Assembly: GCA_039621445.1 (NCBI GenBank)
Contig: CP154956.1
Span: 124,001 to 188,000 of the forward strand
Source: Euglena gracilis
Lineage: Eukaryota; Euglenida; Euglenophyceae; Euglenales
Direction of reading: 5' to 3'
DNA: 64,000 nucleotides
Below the pieces are notes generated by a model, which was not told the origin of the DNA, ran no database searches, and was given only the letters and a program-made list of their open reading frames with translations. Shown one piece after another: positions 10,875-22,359 of this stretch; the stretch's first letter is position 1; the number at the start of each line of letters is the position of its first letter. The position numbers and the translations under genes were made by a program.

Positions 10875-12899
10875 AAGGCGAATTTGCTGGGTGTTATGCC
10901 TGATTACCCGCCCCTTCCTGCCCCACCATCAGGCATGTCAGGCACTTTGGCACTTTGCATTTTTGGGAAAGCTCCTAGGAGGGGACGCCAATTGCCACGC
11001 TTCCAAATCGCTGTAAAAGTGCTCGCTGCAAAAATCGCCGGCATTTGCAGGCGACTGCCAGCAACAACAATCCCCGTGGTTTGGATGGTTGAGTCGCTTG
11101 GGGCGACTCAACCATCCAAAGCACGGGGACTGTTGTTGCTGGCAGTCGCCCGCAAATGCCGGCGGGTCAGTCTTTGGCCTCCTGCGTGGAAGGGCACCAA
11201 ACTGGTCGATGTTCATCGGCCGGGGGGCCTCGCGTTTTTTCATCATTGTGGTGTTTGTGGCCTGGGCCATACTATTGCTTAAGGCGTGTCTGCCCCCCCC
11301 CAGGGGGTGATTGGCTGGTTTTTGGCTCCAGACCCCCCCAGAGAGAGGTAGGGTCGGCCAGGAATGGCCGGAAGTGGCCACATGGCGCCGAAGGTGCCGG
11401 AAATTTTTTTTATAGCCAAAATCCTTTTGATTTTGAGCCATTTTTGGCCGAGTGGCAAAGTGACCGACCAGGGTGTGACGTAGAGCTGAGCTCTTTGGGA
11501 CAGCCTGGAGGCCCGGCCCGGCGTGGCCGGCGGCCCGGCCCGCCCGGCCCGGCCCGGCCGGCCGGCCGGCGGCTCGGCCCAGCCGGCGGCCTGGCCCGGC
11601 CGGCGGCCCGGCCCGGCCCGGCCCGGCCGGCGGCCCGGCCCGGCGACTCGGCCAGCGGCCCGGCCCGGCCGGCGCTCGTTTTCAGTTCAAAAACACTTCT
11701 TCCAGGTCCGGGAGGTCCAAAAACATCGTTTTGGGCAAAAAAATTTTTTCGATTTTTTCGACTTTTTTTTACCCGAAATCCATTGGTTTCGGGCCAAAAA
11801 CAGGGGTCCGGGGATCAAAAAACGGTCATTTTCGGCCGAAAAAATACATTTTTTGGGTCCGGGAGGTCAAAAAACATGGTTTTGGGCAAAAAAAATTTTT
11901 CGAATTTTTTCGACTTTTTGACCCCAAAATGGCTTAGTCCACCGGCCGGGGGGTCGGTCCCCGCACTCATTTTCGGCTCAAAAACAGTTTTTCCGGGTCC
12001 GGGAGGCCAAAAAACATCGTTTCAGGCAAAAAAAATTTCGATTTTTTCGACTTTTTTGACCCGGTTTTGACCCTAAGTCAATGGGTCGGCGGCCCAAAAC
12101 GGGGCGCTGGCGGGTCAAAAACGCTCATTTTCGGCTCAAAAACAGTTTTTCCGGGTCCGGGAGGCCAAAAAACATCGTTTCGGGCAAAAAAATAATTCGA
12201 TTTTTTCGACTTTTTTTGGCCAAAAACGGCTAAGTCGAACAGTGGAAAAAGTGTACAAAATGGCCTAAAATGGCCTAAATTGGCCAAAAAACGCCCGTAT
12301 CTCAGGCTGGGCGGGGAGTAGCGGGGAAACCAAAATCCCAGTAGATAGAGCGTTCCAAGGGCTTCAATTTAGGTCTCCGGACATTTACTTTGATTTTGCA
12401 TCATTTTCGAGAAATTTTGAAAACATCGATTTTTGGACCCCCCCACCCCCCAAAAACGGCTAAGTCGAACAGAGGGAAAAGTGTACAAAACGGCCATCTG
12501 CGCCGAAAACGGCCGTATCTCGGGCTAGGCGGGGAGTTGCGGGGAAATCAAAATACCCGTAGATGGGGCGTTCCAAGGGCTTCAAATTAGGTCTCCGGAC
12601 ATTTCCTTTGATTTGGCTTCATTTTGGAGATATTTTGAAAATTGACATTTTTTGGCCGAAATGGCAGAGTCCAAAGGGGGGGGGGGCTTATCCGGGGGGG
12701 GGCGGGTAAATCCTACCGAGTTTGGACCCCTTTGCACGTGAATAACTCGGGCCTGGCGGGGAGTTGGGGGTCAACCCCGGGTGATTCGGAAACTGGGAAT
12801 CCAGTCGCTCGCGACTGAAAATTTTTTTTTCGGGAACGGGGCCGGGATCATGGTGATAATCCGTCCGTTCCCGAGGTGGCCCCGACCCGGGGGGGGGGC

Positions 12900-12938
<39 letters not shown>

Positions 12939-13272
12939 TCGCCGGTGGTAAGCTTCGCTCTTACCCATAAAGGGATAAGAGCTCAGCGACCCCCCATAGG
13001 GGGGGTTGGAAGTGGGTGACTGGTTTTTGAAAAATGATTGATTGGATTTTTTTTAAAGGTGGAAAGTTACCCCCCCTCCTCCCCCCCCCCGGGGGGGTCG
13101 ATAAGCAATGGTACGGCCCCGGCTGCCCCTTTGCCCTTCAGGCAAGGTGGTGGACCGCAAGTGGTATGAACGGAACCAGCACGTCTTCCCCGCCTCCCGC
13201 TGGGAGCCCTTCGACCCCAGCAAGGACCATGGGGCCTACACCGTCCGCGGCAAGTCCAAGCGGGACAACTGA
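5579..13272 (+). CDS. XAP5: FAM50/XAP5 family protein, complete, 11 exons
   Basis: A nuclear XAP5-family protein; relatives (human FAM50A/B, plant XCT) associate with the spliceosome and chromatin and affect splicing and transcription. Exons: 5579-5701, 5954-6077, 6164-6246, 7244-7363, 8376-8444, 8626-8697, 9162-9233, 9820-9926, 10039-10080, 10230-10321, 13142-13272 (TGA). The joined length is 1035 nt, an exact multiple of three, giving 344 residues against about 339 for human FAM50A. Family landmarks appear in order: a charged coiled-coil N-terminus, '[17 protein letters not shown]', '[11 protein letters not shown]', '[11 protein letters not shown]', '[20 protein letters not shown]', '[17 protein letters not shown]', and C-terminal '[16 protein letters not shown]'. 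Joins at 6077/6164, 7363/8376, 9233/9820 and 9926/10039 are not GT-AG and sit on short direct repeats; join 8444/8626 has a non-GT donor with an AG acceptor. The other five are GT-AG. Exact ends of the non-canonical exons can shift by a few bases. Confidence 0.95.
6325..6706. repeat. Direct repeat of about 75 bp in XAP5 intron 3
   Basis: 'gtgctcttgtagtggacgct' followed by 'cgcttcg..agaggggggtgctct' and 'atttggaccctgctcttgta' occurs near 6328-6400 and again near 6636-6703, with few differences. Related 'ggggggtgctctt' words also occur at about 55837-55866. Probably fragments of a dispersed repeat. Confidence 0.75.
7887..8300. repeat. GC-tract intronic element, candidate terminal inverted repeats
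   Basis: Lies in XAP5 intron 4. TAAGGGACGG (7889-7898) is matched in inverted orientation by CCGTCCCTTA (8290-8299). Between them are C and G runs and a 240 bp unique stretch. The layout resembles the other GC-tract elements but the termini are short, so the boundaries are tentative. Confidence 0.4.
9543..9720. repeat. Poly-G bounded intronic repeat in XAP5 intron 7
   Basis: 'accccc(c)aacggggg' and 'acccccctacggggg' blocks about 80 bases apart flank a short 'cagccagcaggtttctccaacc' stretch. The word 'cagccc/ccagcccaaattt' also appears in the element at 57316-57820, suggesting a related family. No protein is encoded. Confidence 0.4.
10322..10398. repeat. (TG)n microsatellite opening XAP5 intron 10
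   Basis: The donor of exon 10 is the first unit of a TG repeat, as in the MFS gene. It is followed by (TGGG)n and then by the MITE-like element. Confidence 0.9.
10405..10690. mobile_element. MITE-like element, copy A (XAP5 intron 10)
   Basis: A 286 bp element bounded by perfect 11 bp inverted repeats, GCTTGTGCTTA (10405-10415) and TAAGCACAAGC (10680-10690). Inside are 'ggggcaggcacccca/ctatagcaccc' repeats, C and G runs and a core 'ggccattttcaatgaaaatt'. A second copy with the same ends and the same core lies in an intron of a different gene at 60384-60654. It has no open frame of its own, so it is non-autonomous. No clear target-site duplication was found. Confidence 0.75.
10692..10873. repeat. 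(TGGG)n and (TG)n microsatellites in XAP5 intron 10
   Basis: TGGG-rich sequence passes into nearly pure TG with two interruptions, ending at about 10873. Confidence 0.92.
11037..11163. repeat. 127 bp near-perfect hairpin in XAP5 intron 10
   Basis: The left arm (11037-11097) and right arm (11103-11163) are reverse complements with a few differences, separated by about 5 bases. The arms read 'gccggcatttgc...gagtcgc' and back. An RNA copy would fold into a long stem. Its position inside an intron suggests a foldback element. Confidence 0.85.
11506..11672. repeat. GGCCCGGCC-type GC array
   Basis: Almost pure G+C units of CCCGGCCCGGCCGG. It is closely similar in kind to the array at 4988-5195. 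Confidence 0.9.
11690..12665. repeat. Two degenerate tandem repeats in XAP5 intron 10
   Basis: A unit of about 150 bp, marked by 'ggtccgggaggycaaaaa' followed by 'cgattttttcgactttttt', occurs about four times (near 11705, 11855, 11996 and 12154). It is followed by a unit of about 230 bp, marked by 'caaaaacggctaagtcgaac' (12221 and 12451) and 'ggtctccggacattt'. No coding potential is apparent. It looks like satellite-like expansion inside the intron. Confidence 0.8.
12675..12936. repeat. Poly-G tracts in XAP5 intron 10
   Basis: Several runs of G, including a nearly uninterrupted run of about 36 bases at 12901-12936. The run lengths are likely to be unreliable in the assembly. Confidence 0.85.
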
Positions 13273-14558
13273 AGCAGTCAAGCACTCTTGTGTGAGCCAC
13301 GGCGTCAGCTCCGTCGGCCACCACCTGCTCGCCTCTGTACTGGCATACCCAGAAGGGCTGCCACCTCCGCCCCTTGCACCCTCGGCACGTTTGCCACAGC
13401 AAGAACTTTTCTTTTTTGGCTGCTCCTCTGGGTTTGTGAGGAACACTCCCAGCACGCTCCACTGCCGTATGAGAAGCAAGAATAACCAGCTAAGGTTGTT
13501 GAGCCACCGCTGGTTTCAGAGTTCACATCAGCCAAAGAACAAAGCTGTTCACAGACAGAGGGTAGTTTCGGAATTCAAAATGGATGCGAGCCAAACATCA
13601 TCCAGGGTTGTAATTTGCACAGTGTCAGACACAAAATTTTCGTGAGATCCCATCTCGGCTGAACAGGAATTGGCTCGGCAATGCTGTAGTCGCCTGGATT
13701 CTTCTTTGAGACAAGTTTTGGATATGTTTTAGAAGTTAAGGAAAAGACGAAGTTCTCATTTTTTAGGGTCAATACACCCACATATACACAGATAAGTCGA
13801 TGTGAAGGAAAAAGAAATTGTACATTCATGCACGTTGTGCGAGTAGTTGTATGTTTTCCCCCAGTTTTTCAAACTGGGTGGTCCGAGTGATCATCTATAT
13901 GGGTATTTTCCCGGTTCCTTGCCGCAAGCATTCTGTGATTTGCCCATACAACTGTTTGGGAGTGGTACAGTGGTAGTTGTGGCATAAAAAAAAACGGTGA
14001 AAAGGTAATGACAGAGGGATAGGCAGAAACAGGTTCCGGATGGGTTCGACATTAAGGGAGATGATGGGGCCCAAAACCCACCTGCCCCAAAGCAGCAGGA
14101 GTGTGTCCCCCTGTCTAAAGCCGGGACACCCTCCTTGTATTGAACGCTGGCTCAATGTCTAAAAAGATACATAACATCAGGAATGCAAATGAAAATGAAA
14201 TTCCAATTGTATTTGCGTATCTTGTGCCCTCACATCTGAGAGACGCAAAGACCGACCAGCGCTTCTCCCGAATGGAAGATGGGTTTCGCAGAAGACCCGA
14301 GCAGAATGCAAGTCCAGGCAAGAAGGCGGAGGCCAAGTGTTCCCAAGAACAAGAGACAGTCGGTGGTACCAATACACACCATAAAAAATGTATATAAATA
14401 TTTAATTTGGTTTTTTTTGATATCTTTCCCCCTCTCTGTCTCTCTGTCTGGCTCTCTCTCTCCTCTCGCTCGCTCGCTCTCTGAACCTCAATGTCTCTGC
14501 CCAATCGTGTTTCTTGTCCCCCCCAACCCCCCAGCCCTTCGTCCTGGGGTGTCTTTAG
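13273..14558. other. Intergenic region between the XAP5 and G6PC genes
   Basis: No supported coding sequence. The 3'UTR of XAP5 must begin here, but no clear polyadenylation signal stands out. The last 120 bases are pyrimidine-rich (ctctctctgtctg...) and end in the acceptor 'gtgtctttag' at 14549-14558. Confidence 0.6.
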
Positions 14559-14559
14559 G
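14549..14559 (+). promoter_or_regulatory. Splice acceptor of the G6PC leader (possible trans-splice site)
   Basis: A long CT-rich tract ending in 'tctttag', 34 bases before the start codon of the phosphatase gene. It has the same arrangement as the XAP5 acceptor. Whether it receives a spliced leader is an inference. Confidence 0.4.
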
Positions 14560-14592
14560 CTGTCCGTTGGATCGCGGCGCGGCCCCCGCACG

Positions 14593-17500
14593 ATGGCGGG
14601 GCACTGCGACCTCGAGTGCGTCGTCATCGCCTCCGCCCAGCAGCTAGCCTTCCTCAAGCCGCTCCTCTACGCCATCACCGTCATCGGTGTGCCTGGCTGC
14701 CCCGTGTTGGATATAAAATGCCTTAATATACATAATATATAAATATAACATACATAAATAATAATAAAATAATAAAATAAATAATAATAAAATAAAATAC
14801 ACATAAAAATATGAAATGGCTTAATATACATAATATAAATATAAAATATAAAAATAAAACATAATTAAATAATATAGTATACATAAGTATATGTATGTAC
14901 ATATATAATGGCTTCGGGCGTGTTTTTTCCCTCTCCAGTTGAGAATGGTGCCGCCCTCTGCAGCCCCCCCCCCCCCTCCGGACTGCAGGGGACCCCAGCA
15001 CCGACCTCGTGTACGTGTTCGCGGCGGCGTATTGGCTGGCCGCCACCCGCCACCAGATGGCCACCGCCCTGCACCTCCTGGCGGTGGCGGTGACCGCCGG
15101 TGTGGCGCTTTTGGTGGGAGGCTGAAGCCTCCGACAAACAAAAAAGGGCAAAAATTTTGATCAAGAATTCCAATCATGTGTAAAAATGCCTTCACAGAAA
15201 TTGTGGTGGAAATAAGAGAATCGCGGCTCGGAAAATGAAGAATTGGCCAGAGGCAACCGTATTTTTAAGTACCACCCTTAATACAGAGATCTGCAGATCC
15301 TCCAGTCTTGATGGCCAAAGAAAGTCAATACCACCCAGAAGGGTTTGTCAAAGAGGCATAAAGGCAAAACGGAAATGTATGTCTCGCCAGTGAACCAAAG
15401 GGTGGAGCGTTGAAACAGGCTGTGTGTGGCTTGCCCTGCAGATTACCTGAACAATGTGGCTAAGTACCTGCTTCGGGGCGAGCGACCGTTCTGGATGGAT
15501 GATCGGTTCATGCAGGTTTGAACCCACAGGAAAGATTAATGGGGTCATCGTCACAGGGTTATGGTTGGCATAAAAATAAGAAAATGAATTGAATTGGCTT
15601 ATTTATTGCATTAAGTTAAGTAAAAAAAGAATTCAAAAAGTCGCTTAAAAAATGTGATGATGAAAAATGTGATCATCTTTGTGGCAACCAAACACATCAG
15701 TATATGCAGCGCAATGGCTCTGGTTCCCCCTTGCTTGGCTGCCCAGGTGGACCTAACGTGCGAGACGGGCTACGGCAACCCCAGCGGCCATGTGATGGTG
15801 ACCGCCGCGGTGTGGGGTTTCCTGTGCCTCAGGTTAGCCCTGCCTCCACAGCAAAGGGACCCCAGCTGGTGTCGGTGGGTTCCGAACAGCCTCCGTTGTA
15901 CAGCCCCGAGGGCGTGTTAGGCATATCATTTTTTGTATCTGTCTTTTGCATCTTTCCTGAGCGGTGGGTGATTGACTGCTTTGGGCAGGATTGTTTGCAC
16001 CCATGCACCAGAATTTTCTCATTCTGGGGACAGACAAGGGGAAAGATACGAAAAAGGGGGACACAAAAGCATTTTTGGAAGTTTTTTTTTTTTCAATTTC
16101 GGCGGTTTGTGTGCTTTTTGAGATTGTTTTGCAATTTTTCTGTCTCTTTTTTTATTTCTGCTTTGGTTGAAAGTTGTTTCAACTCAAAAAGAATTCCTCA
16201 TTCTGTGTTTAATTCATCCCCACGACCAACCTTTTTTTGGCAATTTTTCACAATATTTAAATTTCTTTGTCAATAGATTGCATAAAATCCGCATGTTCCA
16301 AATTTAAAACAACTCCAATTTTTATTCCATTTGCGTCACCCGAAATTATGGAATGCAATTTGCGCTTTTTTGTGTTCATTTTTTTTGTTATATGGATTGT
16401 GATTTTTGGGGACCCATTTTGTTGTTAGTACGGATGCTTTATGCCAAATAAAATGATATTATGATGGGCCCGTGATGTCTCATCGACAGCAGTCACGATC
16501 AGCTTGAGATTCCACAGCTCCAGCAAAATCCTGGGTGGGAGTTGGGCATGCATTCATTCCCTTGCAACAAACACCTGATCCGATTTATTCCCCTGTTTGG
16601 ATTACATTCTGCGTCATTATTTGTTCACAGACACAGGTTGGGTTTGTTTGAATGTATTGCATATGCAATTGTGGGGTGAATGCGATCTTTCTTCCCTCTG
16701 AACCCCAGGGGCCAATGCCGGGGAAGGGTATGCACCGTGACCCGAAGGAGGAGTTGTGGCCGCAGATTCGATGCGTCGTGGGTGTCAGGGCAGACACATC
16801 GACACGTATATGCACAGAAATGCACACAAGCATGGTCCGTGGACCTGCAATAGGTACCACTCAAGGGTGGTGTCTGAGTGGGGGGGGTGGGGGTGGGTGT
16901 GTCTGTACCCCACAGCCATGGCATCGCCGCGTGCCACAGGACGCACAGCCCCGTGTTGGTCGCCTGGAGCGTCCTCCTTCTTCTGCTGGTCGGCGTTTCT
17001 CGGTGTGCCGCTTTCCTGTTTTCGGAGGAGGTCCCCTCCCTTTCCCTTCGCCTGCCTCTCCCTCACACCGCGGCACCAATTGTGCACCTGAACTCCGTGG
17101 TTAACCCCTCTTGGTGTCCAAAGGTTGGCCATCTTGGGCTTTGGGATGAGTTTTGCAGTCCAGGGGTCCAGGATGGTGCCTGGCTTCACAACCAAAGGCC
17201 TCCAGACAGTCAGTGGGCCTTTCCCATTTTCAACCAATTTTGGAGAAACGGACGGTGAGATGAGGAAGGCGGACGGTGAGGAAGGGGATGGGTGGGGCGA
17301 TACTGCTTGCGGCCCTTGCATGCTTTGGGTTCCATACAGAACAGTTACAATTTGAATTTTTTTCCCCTCTGGATATCCATCGCTTGAAGAAGAATATACA
17401 AACCTGCCAGTCACCATTTTGGGGGGGTTAGAGATCTCATGTTAGGGGTTTAGAGCTATTTTTCTCTCTTTATTCATATATTTTCTGGTTTGTTGAGGTT

Positions 17501-20500
17501 GATTTTTGAGATTCAAATCCTCCAGGCTCCCTCGGCAAAATCGACCCCACCCATTTTAGGACCGATGTGTTTCGATGGATTTGATGTGGTTGCCAGCCCA
17601 AAGACCGGCGATGTCCATTCACCGACCTCACGTCCTCTCGTTGCTGAAGTGCGTGGGCAGTTGCATTTGCCGGCCACCTCCCCCCTTCCCGCGCCGCGGC
17701 CCCCCAAGCGGCTCCCCAGCCCTACAGCACCCATTGCCGGCAGGGTGTACCTCGCGGCGCACTACCCGCACCAAGTCCTCCTCGGCGAAGGCCCTGCTGC
17801 GGGGGGGGGGGCACCTCAACATAGACAAAAGGGCCAGAGGTGGACAACAGCGCCGGAAACCGGGCTAGGCGCTAGGACAGAAAAGTGTGGGCAAGATACA
17901 AAAAAAAGCAGCCGCAGTGCACACGGGGGGGGGCTGCCCCCGCCTCTGCCAGCCAACTTACCCCCCACCCCGTGCCGGGCCGGCGGGGCCTTCCGCCTGG
18001 GCTGGTGGTCGGCGGCGGCCTGGCGTACCGGCAACACCGGCACGCAGCGGCCCGGGCCCCACCGGCCAGCCCCACGGCTGTCCCCCTCCCCGCCGTGGCA
18101 CAGCCAGGCCTGGATGGAAAGCCCTGAAACCCTGGTGGGCGGGGGGCCTACCCCCCACCACCCCTTCGGGTAATTCGGGGGGCGCCTATTTTGGGGACAA
18201 ATTTTCTTTTGGCACTGAGAGAATTTCTCCTTGCGCGATGACGTGGTGGGTGGGAGGGGACAACTCACCACCTCCCAGGTCGGTGGGGGGAGGCGGCTTC
18301 CCACTTTCCGCACAGCCCTGGACACAGCCTGCGGCGCCTTGGCCACAAGGCAGGCTGCTCCACATATGAATTGTGTGTTGTGTGTGCGTGCATTCGTATT
18401 TATGTCCTTCCGTACGTACGTGAGTGCGTGCGTGCGTGTGTGTGGGGGGGTGTTTGTGATTGTTTATGTGTGATATGTGTCTGATACCTTCAAAGGGTCT
18501 ACACACACATGTCTGCACACTCATGCAGTAAATGGGTTCTTTAAATCCGTGTTGTGTCAGGTACGAGCCTGAATACTCCTGGGGTTTTGGTGTGCTCTGC
18601 CATGGATGTACGCAGGGTTTTTCATCAATGCGTGTCACGTAAATCACGTAAATCGCATAAAATCACGCAAAGCCATTTTCCGAAAAATTATGTAAAATTG
18701 CATGAAGCACATGACAGAGTAAAGGGTGATAATTTTCTCTTTTTCTCAGGATGAATGGGTTGAAGAAAGCGCACCGTGTCGTCATAAAATCATATTGAAC
18801 ACCCGGCCTTGTGCAACCATTGTTTGAACCTTCCCCAAGTTTCAGAGAAAAAATTCTTTATTTCAAGCTTCTTTTTTTGACTGCGGTTGACCACGGTTTG
18901 TGATGTTCTGCAATGGTGATGTGGAACAGAGATTCCTGACCCATTGATCTGTCGCAGACTCGCTACCTTGCGTTATGCTTCAAAGGACACCAGCGTTTTC
19001 AGGACATCGCAGTGAGCATCGCTTTATTCAACAACCATTTGTTTAGCAGACATCTGGGTTTCTCCCCGTTCGCGCGCCGGTTATCATTGTGGTGTGATGT
19101 CTTTTGAGTATGTCATGTTGAATTGGATTCCAAACCTCCCGCAAGCCACATTTGTCCCCTTTCGGGATGAAATTGCATGAAATGTTCAAAATTCAAGAGC
19201 ACTTGTTCGGTTCCCAGCGCATTAGTTTGAAAACCTGGAATTTTTTCTGGCTTCATCTTAAAATCACATATAAAATTTCGGCCGTCGGCACATATCAATG
19301 AAAAGCCCCTTTTTTCATTTTGTTTCTGGGTTTGGGTTTCTTTAGACCTGGCCGCGGCCCAGCCTGGTTCCGGGCCCCCGCCCATTCCTGGACGTTGCGT
19401 ACTGGGTGGAGCGCGGTCCAGCTTTCACGTGGGCAGCTTTGTCCGTGGCGGTGGCACTCTATATCTGTGAGTTCTTGATGCTTGGGGTACTCGGTGTGTA
19501 TCGCCGGGTATTCCAAACCCGGTGCACACGTGGATGGGTGGGGAGGAGTGGCCCAACCAGCCCTGAGCGAATCACAGATAACCCCTTCCAACCTGCATAT
19601 GATCTGGCATCACCGTTGAAACGAACCTTCCGTCCAAACGTTCTTCCTCGGGCTTTGGCTTTGGAACAATGACCCCATCCCCCGAGAATAATTCAACCAA
19701 TGGCATGATGCCCTGTGTATTTTGTTGACTATCAGCTCAGGCTTCTTTTTAAGTCAGCAGACCCCCCCCCCCCCGGGGGGGGTGGGAGGGTGGGTCCGGG
19801 CCGGACCCCCCCGGGGGGGGTCCCCCGCGGGGGGGGCTGGGTTTGCTTTTTCGGCGCGAAGCGCCGAAATTTTTTGAAAATTGCCTTTAACGGGCCCTAT
19901 TTTGGGGGGGGTCCCCGCCCCCCCCCCTCCGGGGGGGTCCCGCGCCACCCTGGGTGGGTGGGGGGGCCCCCCCTCCCCCCCCCGGGGGTCTTAAAAAGAA
20001 GCCTGTACCAGCTGCCTGTGAGCAAGGTTTGCGATTTTGGATGCTTTTTTTTATCGTGCAGACCTCAATCCCCTGGGATCAGGCTGTTTCTTTCATCCCG
20101 AGGGGTTCTGGGCTGCAAAGCGTAAACCCACATTGAAGGGGTTTTGGTTGAGCGGCAGCCTGTCCGGGATCTTTGCCCAAGGCCCGGGCGGCGTGCAAGG
20201 CAGGCGAGAAGGGGCTGGGGGCCACCACGACTCCCTTCCAAGGTGCGTGTCTCCGCCGACCATATTGCGGTGGTTTGAAAGAGCAGTCCGCCTGCTAACC
20301 TGTTGGACGGGAACCCCCAGGAATCCTGTGGCAACGGGTGGTCACTGCAAGGAATACGCGAGCACCCGCGTGCCACTCGGGGTTGCTAACGGGTGCCTTT
20401 GGCGTCCCCCCAAACACGCTTGCGCTTCCTGACGTCGTCGAGCGGGCCCCCTTGAAACAGAGACCGCGCACTCGCGACGTCCCACGCACCCTGCCGCGGA

Positions 20501-22281
20501 TTGATGGCCCATCAGGCGAAGGGACACCTCTGGGGCCCACCCCCCCCACCGGTTTTTAGCAGACATCTGGGTTTCCCCGCGGGGCCGGTTAATTGTGTTA
20601 TTGGCATATTTAGTCGAATTGGACGGCCGCCCCCCCCGCAAGCTCCAGCCCCCCGGGAATGAATTGGGACGGTGCAAAATGGCAGTCAAAATCCCATATT
20701 TTTCGGTCCCCAGGCATTAGTTGACCTGAGCCCCCCACCGGCTCCAACACAAATATTTTACGTTCGGCCGCCGACGTCCGGTGCCCAGGCCCCCGCCGCC
20801 TATCGGACGTGCGCCGCCCCCGGCAGTCCGTATCTTGGTTGGGGGGCCCGTGGCTCAACCCTTGGAAGCGTGCCCCGTAGCCCGGGTTCCCACGCGGGTA
20901 CAGTGAACCCCCTGTGCCCCCAACGCTGGATGCACGTGGACAGGTGGATCAGTGCCCACACCTTCCAGCCCTATTTCTGCAATCCCCGAACCCCTCTCCA
21001 ATATTTCACTCGATCCCCCCCCCCCTCTAACATCGTGTGAAGAAAGACACTTCCAAACGGTTTGCATTCAAATTTTAACAAACTTCCACCCCATTCCACC
21101 CCTCCAATATTGCAACCAACATTCCCATTTCCGCCCGTGAAATTTTCTACCTCCCCCCGTCCACCCCCCCCCTGAACTTTCCAATACTGGTTGCGTTCCC
21201 CCCCCCCCCCCCCAGAATTTCCCCCACCACCTTTGCCCTTCTTTAAATATGGTACCTCCCCCCCCACCTTTTTGCTCTCCTCACCCTATTAGTATGGGGG
21301 TGGGCCCCCCCCCCCCCGGGGAATCCGTGATGCCTGGTGGGTACGGGGTTCTTCCTCGGGCTGGGGCCCCTCCCCACACTGGAAAAGCACCCCCCAGGCG
21401 CGGGTGAGCCGGGGGGCGTGCCGGCGCCCCACCCGGGGGGGCGGGGTGGAGGCGCCGGAGTGGGGGGTGCGCGCAGCAACAGTACGCGCGTAGGGCTTTG
21501 CCGTGGGGGGGGGGCATGCCCCTACCGGGCTGGCGTTGGTCGGTCGGGGAGGGGGGGGGGGCCGACTTCCAAGGTGGTGTGGGGGGGTTGCGGTGGTGAG
21601 AGGTCCTACTCTCGGTGGTCTTTTGTCCAACGGCAGCAGGTTTTGCCGCCCCCAGAAAAGCGCCGCTTCTGTGGATTCTGCAGGTCTGGCGAGAGACGTT
21701 GCATTCGTTGGCACGCTGAGCATCCTCCACGCTAAGATGCCAATGGCCAAAGGTATTGCATGCAATGAAAGACATTGTGCTCGTGAGTGTTTGTGCCACA
21801 TTCCAACGTGGCGTGCACCAAACACTCATCCGGGTACACGCACGCACCGACACGCACCACCCCATTAGCAACCACCCCACTTGCGAAGTGGGACCAACCT
21901 TGGGTATGGGGAGCCCTGCGCTTTGCGTTCAAATTTTACCGCAAACTCTTTTGTCATTCCACTTTGCCTCCCTGGATATTATCCTCAACGTTTCGTTCCA
22001 TGTGCACCCTCCCAGATGGAACCTCCAGCCAAGGCTCCAGGTCAAAATCCGGCGTCGGCGCGGCACTGACAACGGGATTCGCTGGGCTGGTGGCCCTGAA
22101 GCTCATGTCCCCGTGGGCCGCCGCCCCGCCAAGCTGCCGCGGGTGGCTCAACGCGGACGTGTGCGACTGCGTGTCGTCGGTGGTGCTCTACACCGGCTAC
22201 GCAACGGTCATTGCAGTGCACCAGCGGTCCACGTCCAGTTGGATTGGGTGCGGAATCGGGGGATGCAAAAGTACCGATTGA
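14593..22281 (+). CDS. G6PC: Glucose-6-phosphatase catalytic subunit
   Basis: Predicted multi-spanning ER membrane enzyme of the PAP2 superfamily that hydrolyses glucose 6-phosphate to glucose and phosphate, the last step of gluconeogenesis and glycogenolysis. Exons supported by phase and homology: 14593-14686, 14989-15099, 15442-15515, 15747-15832, 16940-17002, 17744-17785, 18001 to about 18050, about 19346-19466, 20062-20242 and 22016-22281 (TGA). All three phosphatase motifs are visible: K-x6-RP as 'KYLLRGERP', 'CETGYGNPSGH', and 'SRVYLAAHYPHQV'. In the last, the histidine of AAH is the predicted phospho-acceptor, and Q replaces the D of the general motif, exactly as in vertebrate G6PC. 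'DYLNNVAKYLL' matches the helix before motif 1. The C-terminal exons are hydrophobic but diverged, and one or more exons between 18050 and 22016 may be missed. The join 17785/18001 is not GT-AG. Confidence 0.88.
14718..14912. repeat. AT-rich simple sequence in G6PC intron 1
   Basis: Mostly A and T with ATAATAAAATAA and ATATAAATATAA units, including two copies of 'atggcttaatatacataata'-like sequence about 110 bases apart (near 14720 and 14815). It contrasts sharply with the GC-rich exons on each side. Confidence 0.85.
19738..20005. mobile_element. GC-tract intronic element with 16 bp TIRs (G6PC intron)
   Basis: Bounded by CAGGCTTCTTTTTAAG (19738-19753) and its exact complement CTTAAAAAGAAGCCTG (19990-20005). 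Inside are long C and G runs and a core hairpin 'ttcggcgcgaagcgccgaa' followed by 'attttttgaaaa'. The same core, with A for G in the loop, is found in the element at 57316-57820, but that copy has different termini. Non-coding. Confidence 0.75.
21001..21600. repeat. C-run/G-run rich intronic stretch (G6PC gene)
   Basis: Repeated 'cccccccc' blocks in pyrimidine-rich sequence (21008-21300), then GC-rich sequence with G runs. No exon could be assigned. The open frames here are proline- or glycine-rich shadows of the runs. Confidence 0.5.
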
Positions 22282-22359
22282 ACCCCTTTGGGCCAAACGG
22301 TTCTTCCTCGCATTTCCGACTCCTCTTCGACCAATTCGCAACAGTTTATTATGCGGCTT

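Noticed and set aside
20900-20971. Possible extra G6PC exon ('PQRWMHVDRWISAHTFQ')
   Set aside because: It resembles the EWVHIDTTPF region of animal G6PC, but the reading phase does not fit the exon ending at 20242, and there is no second support.
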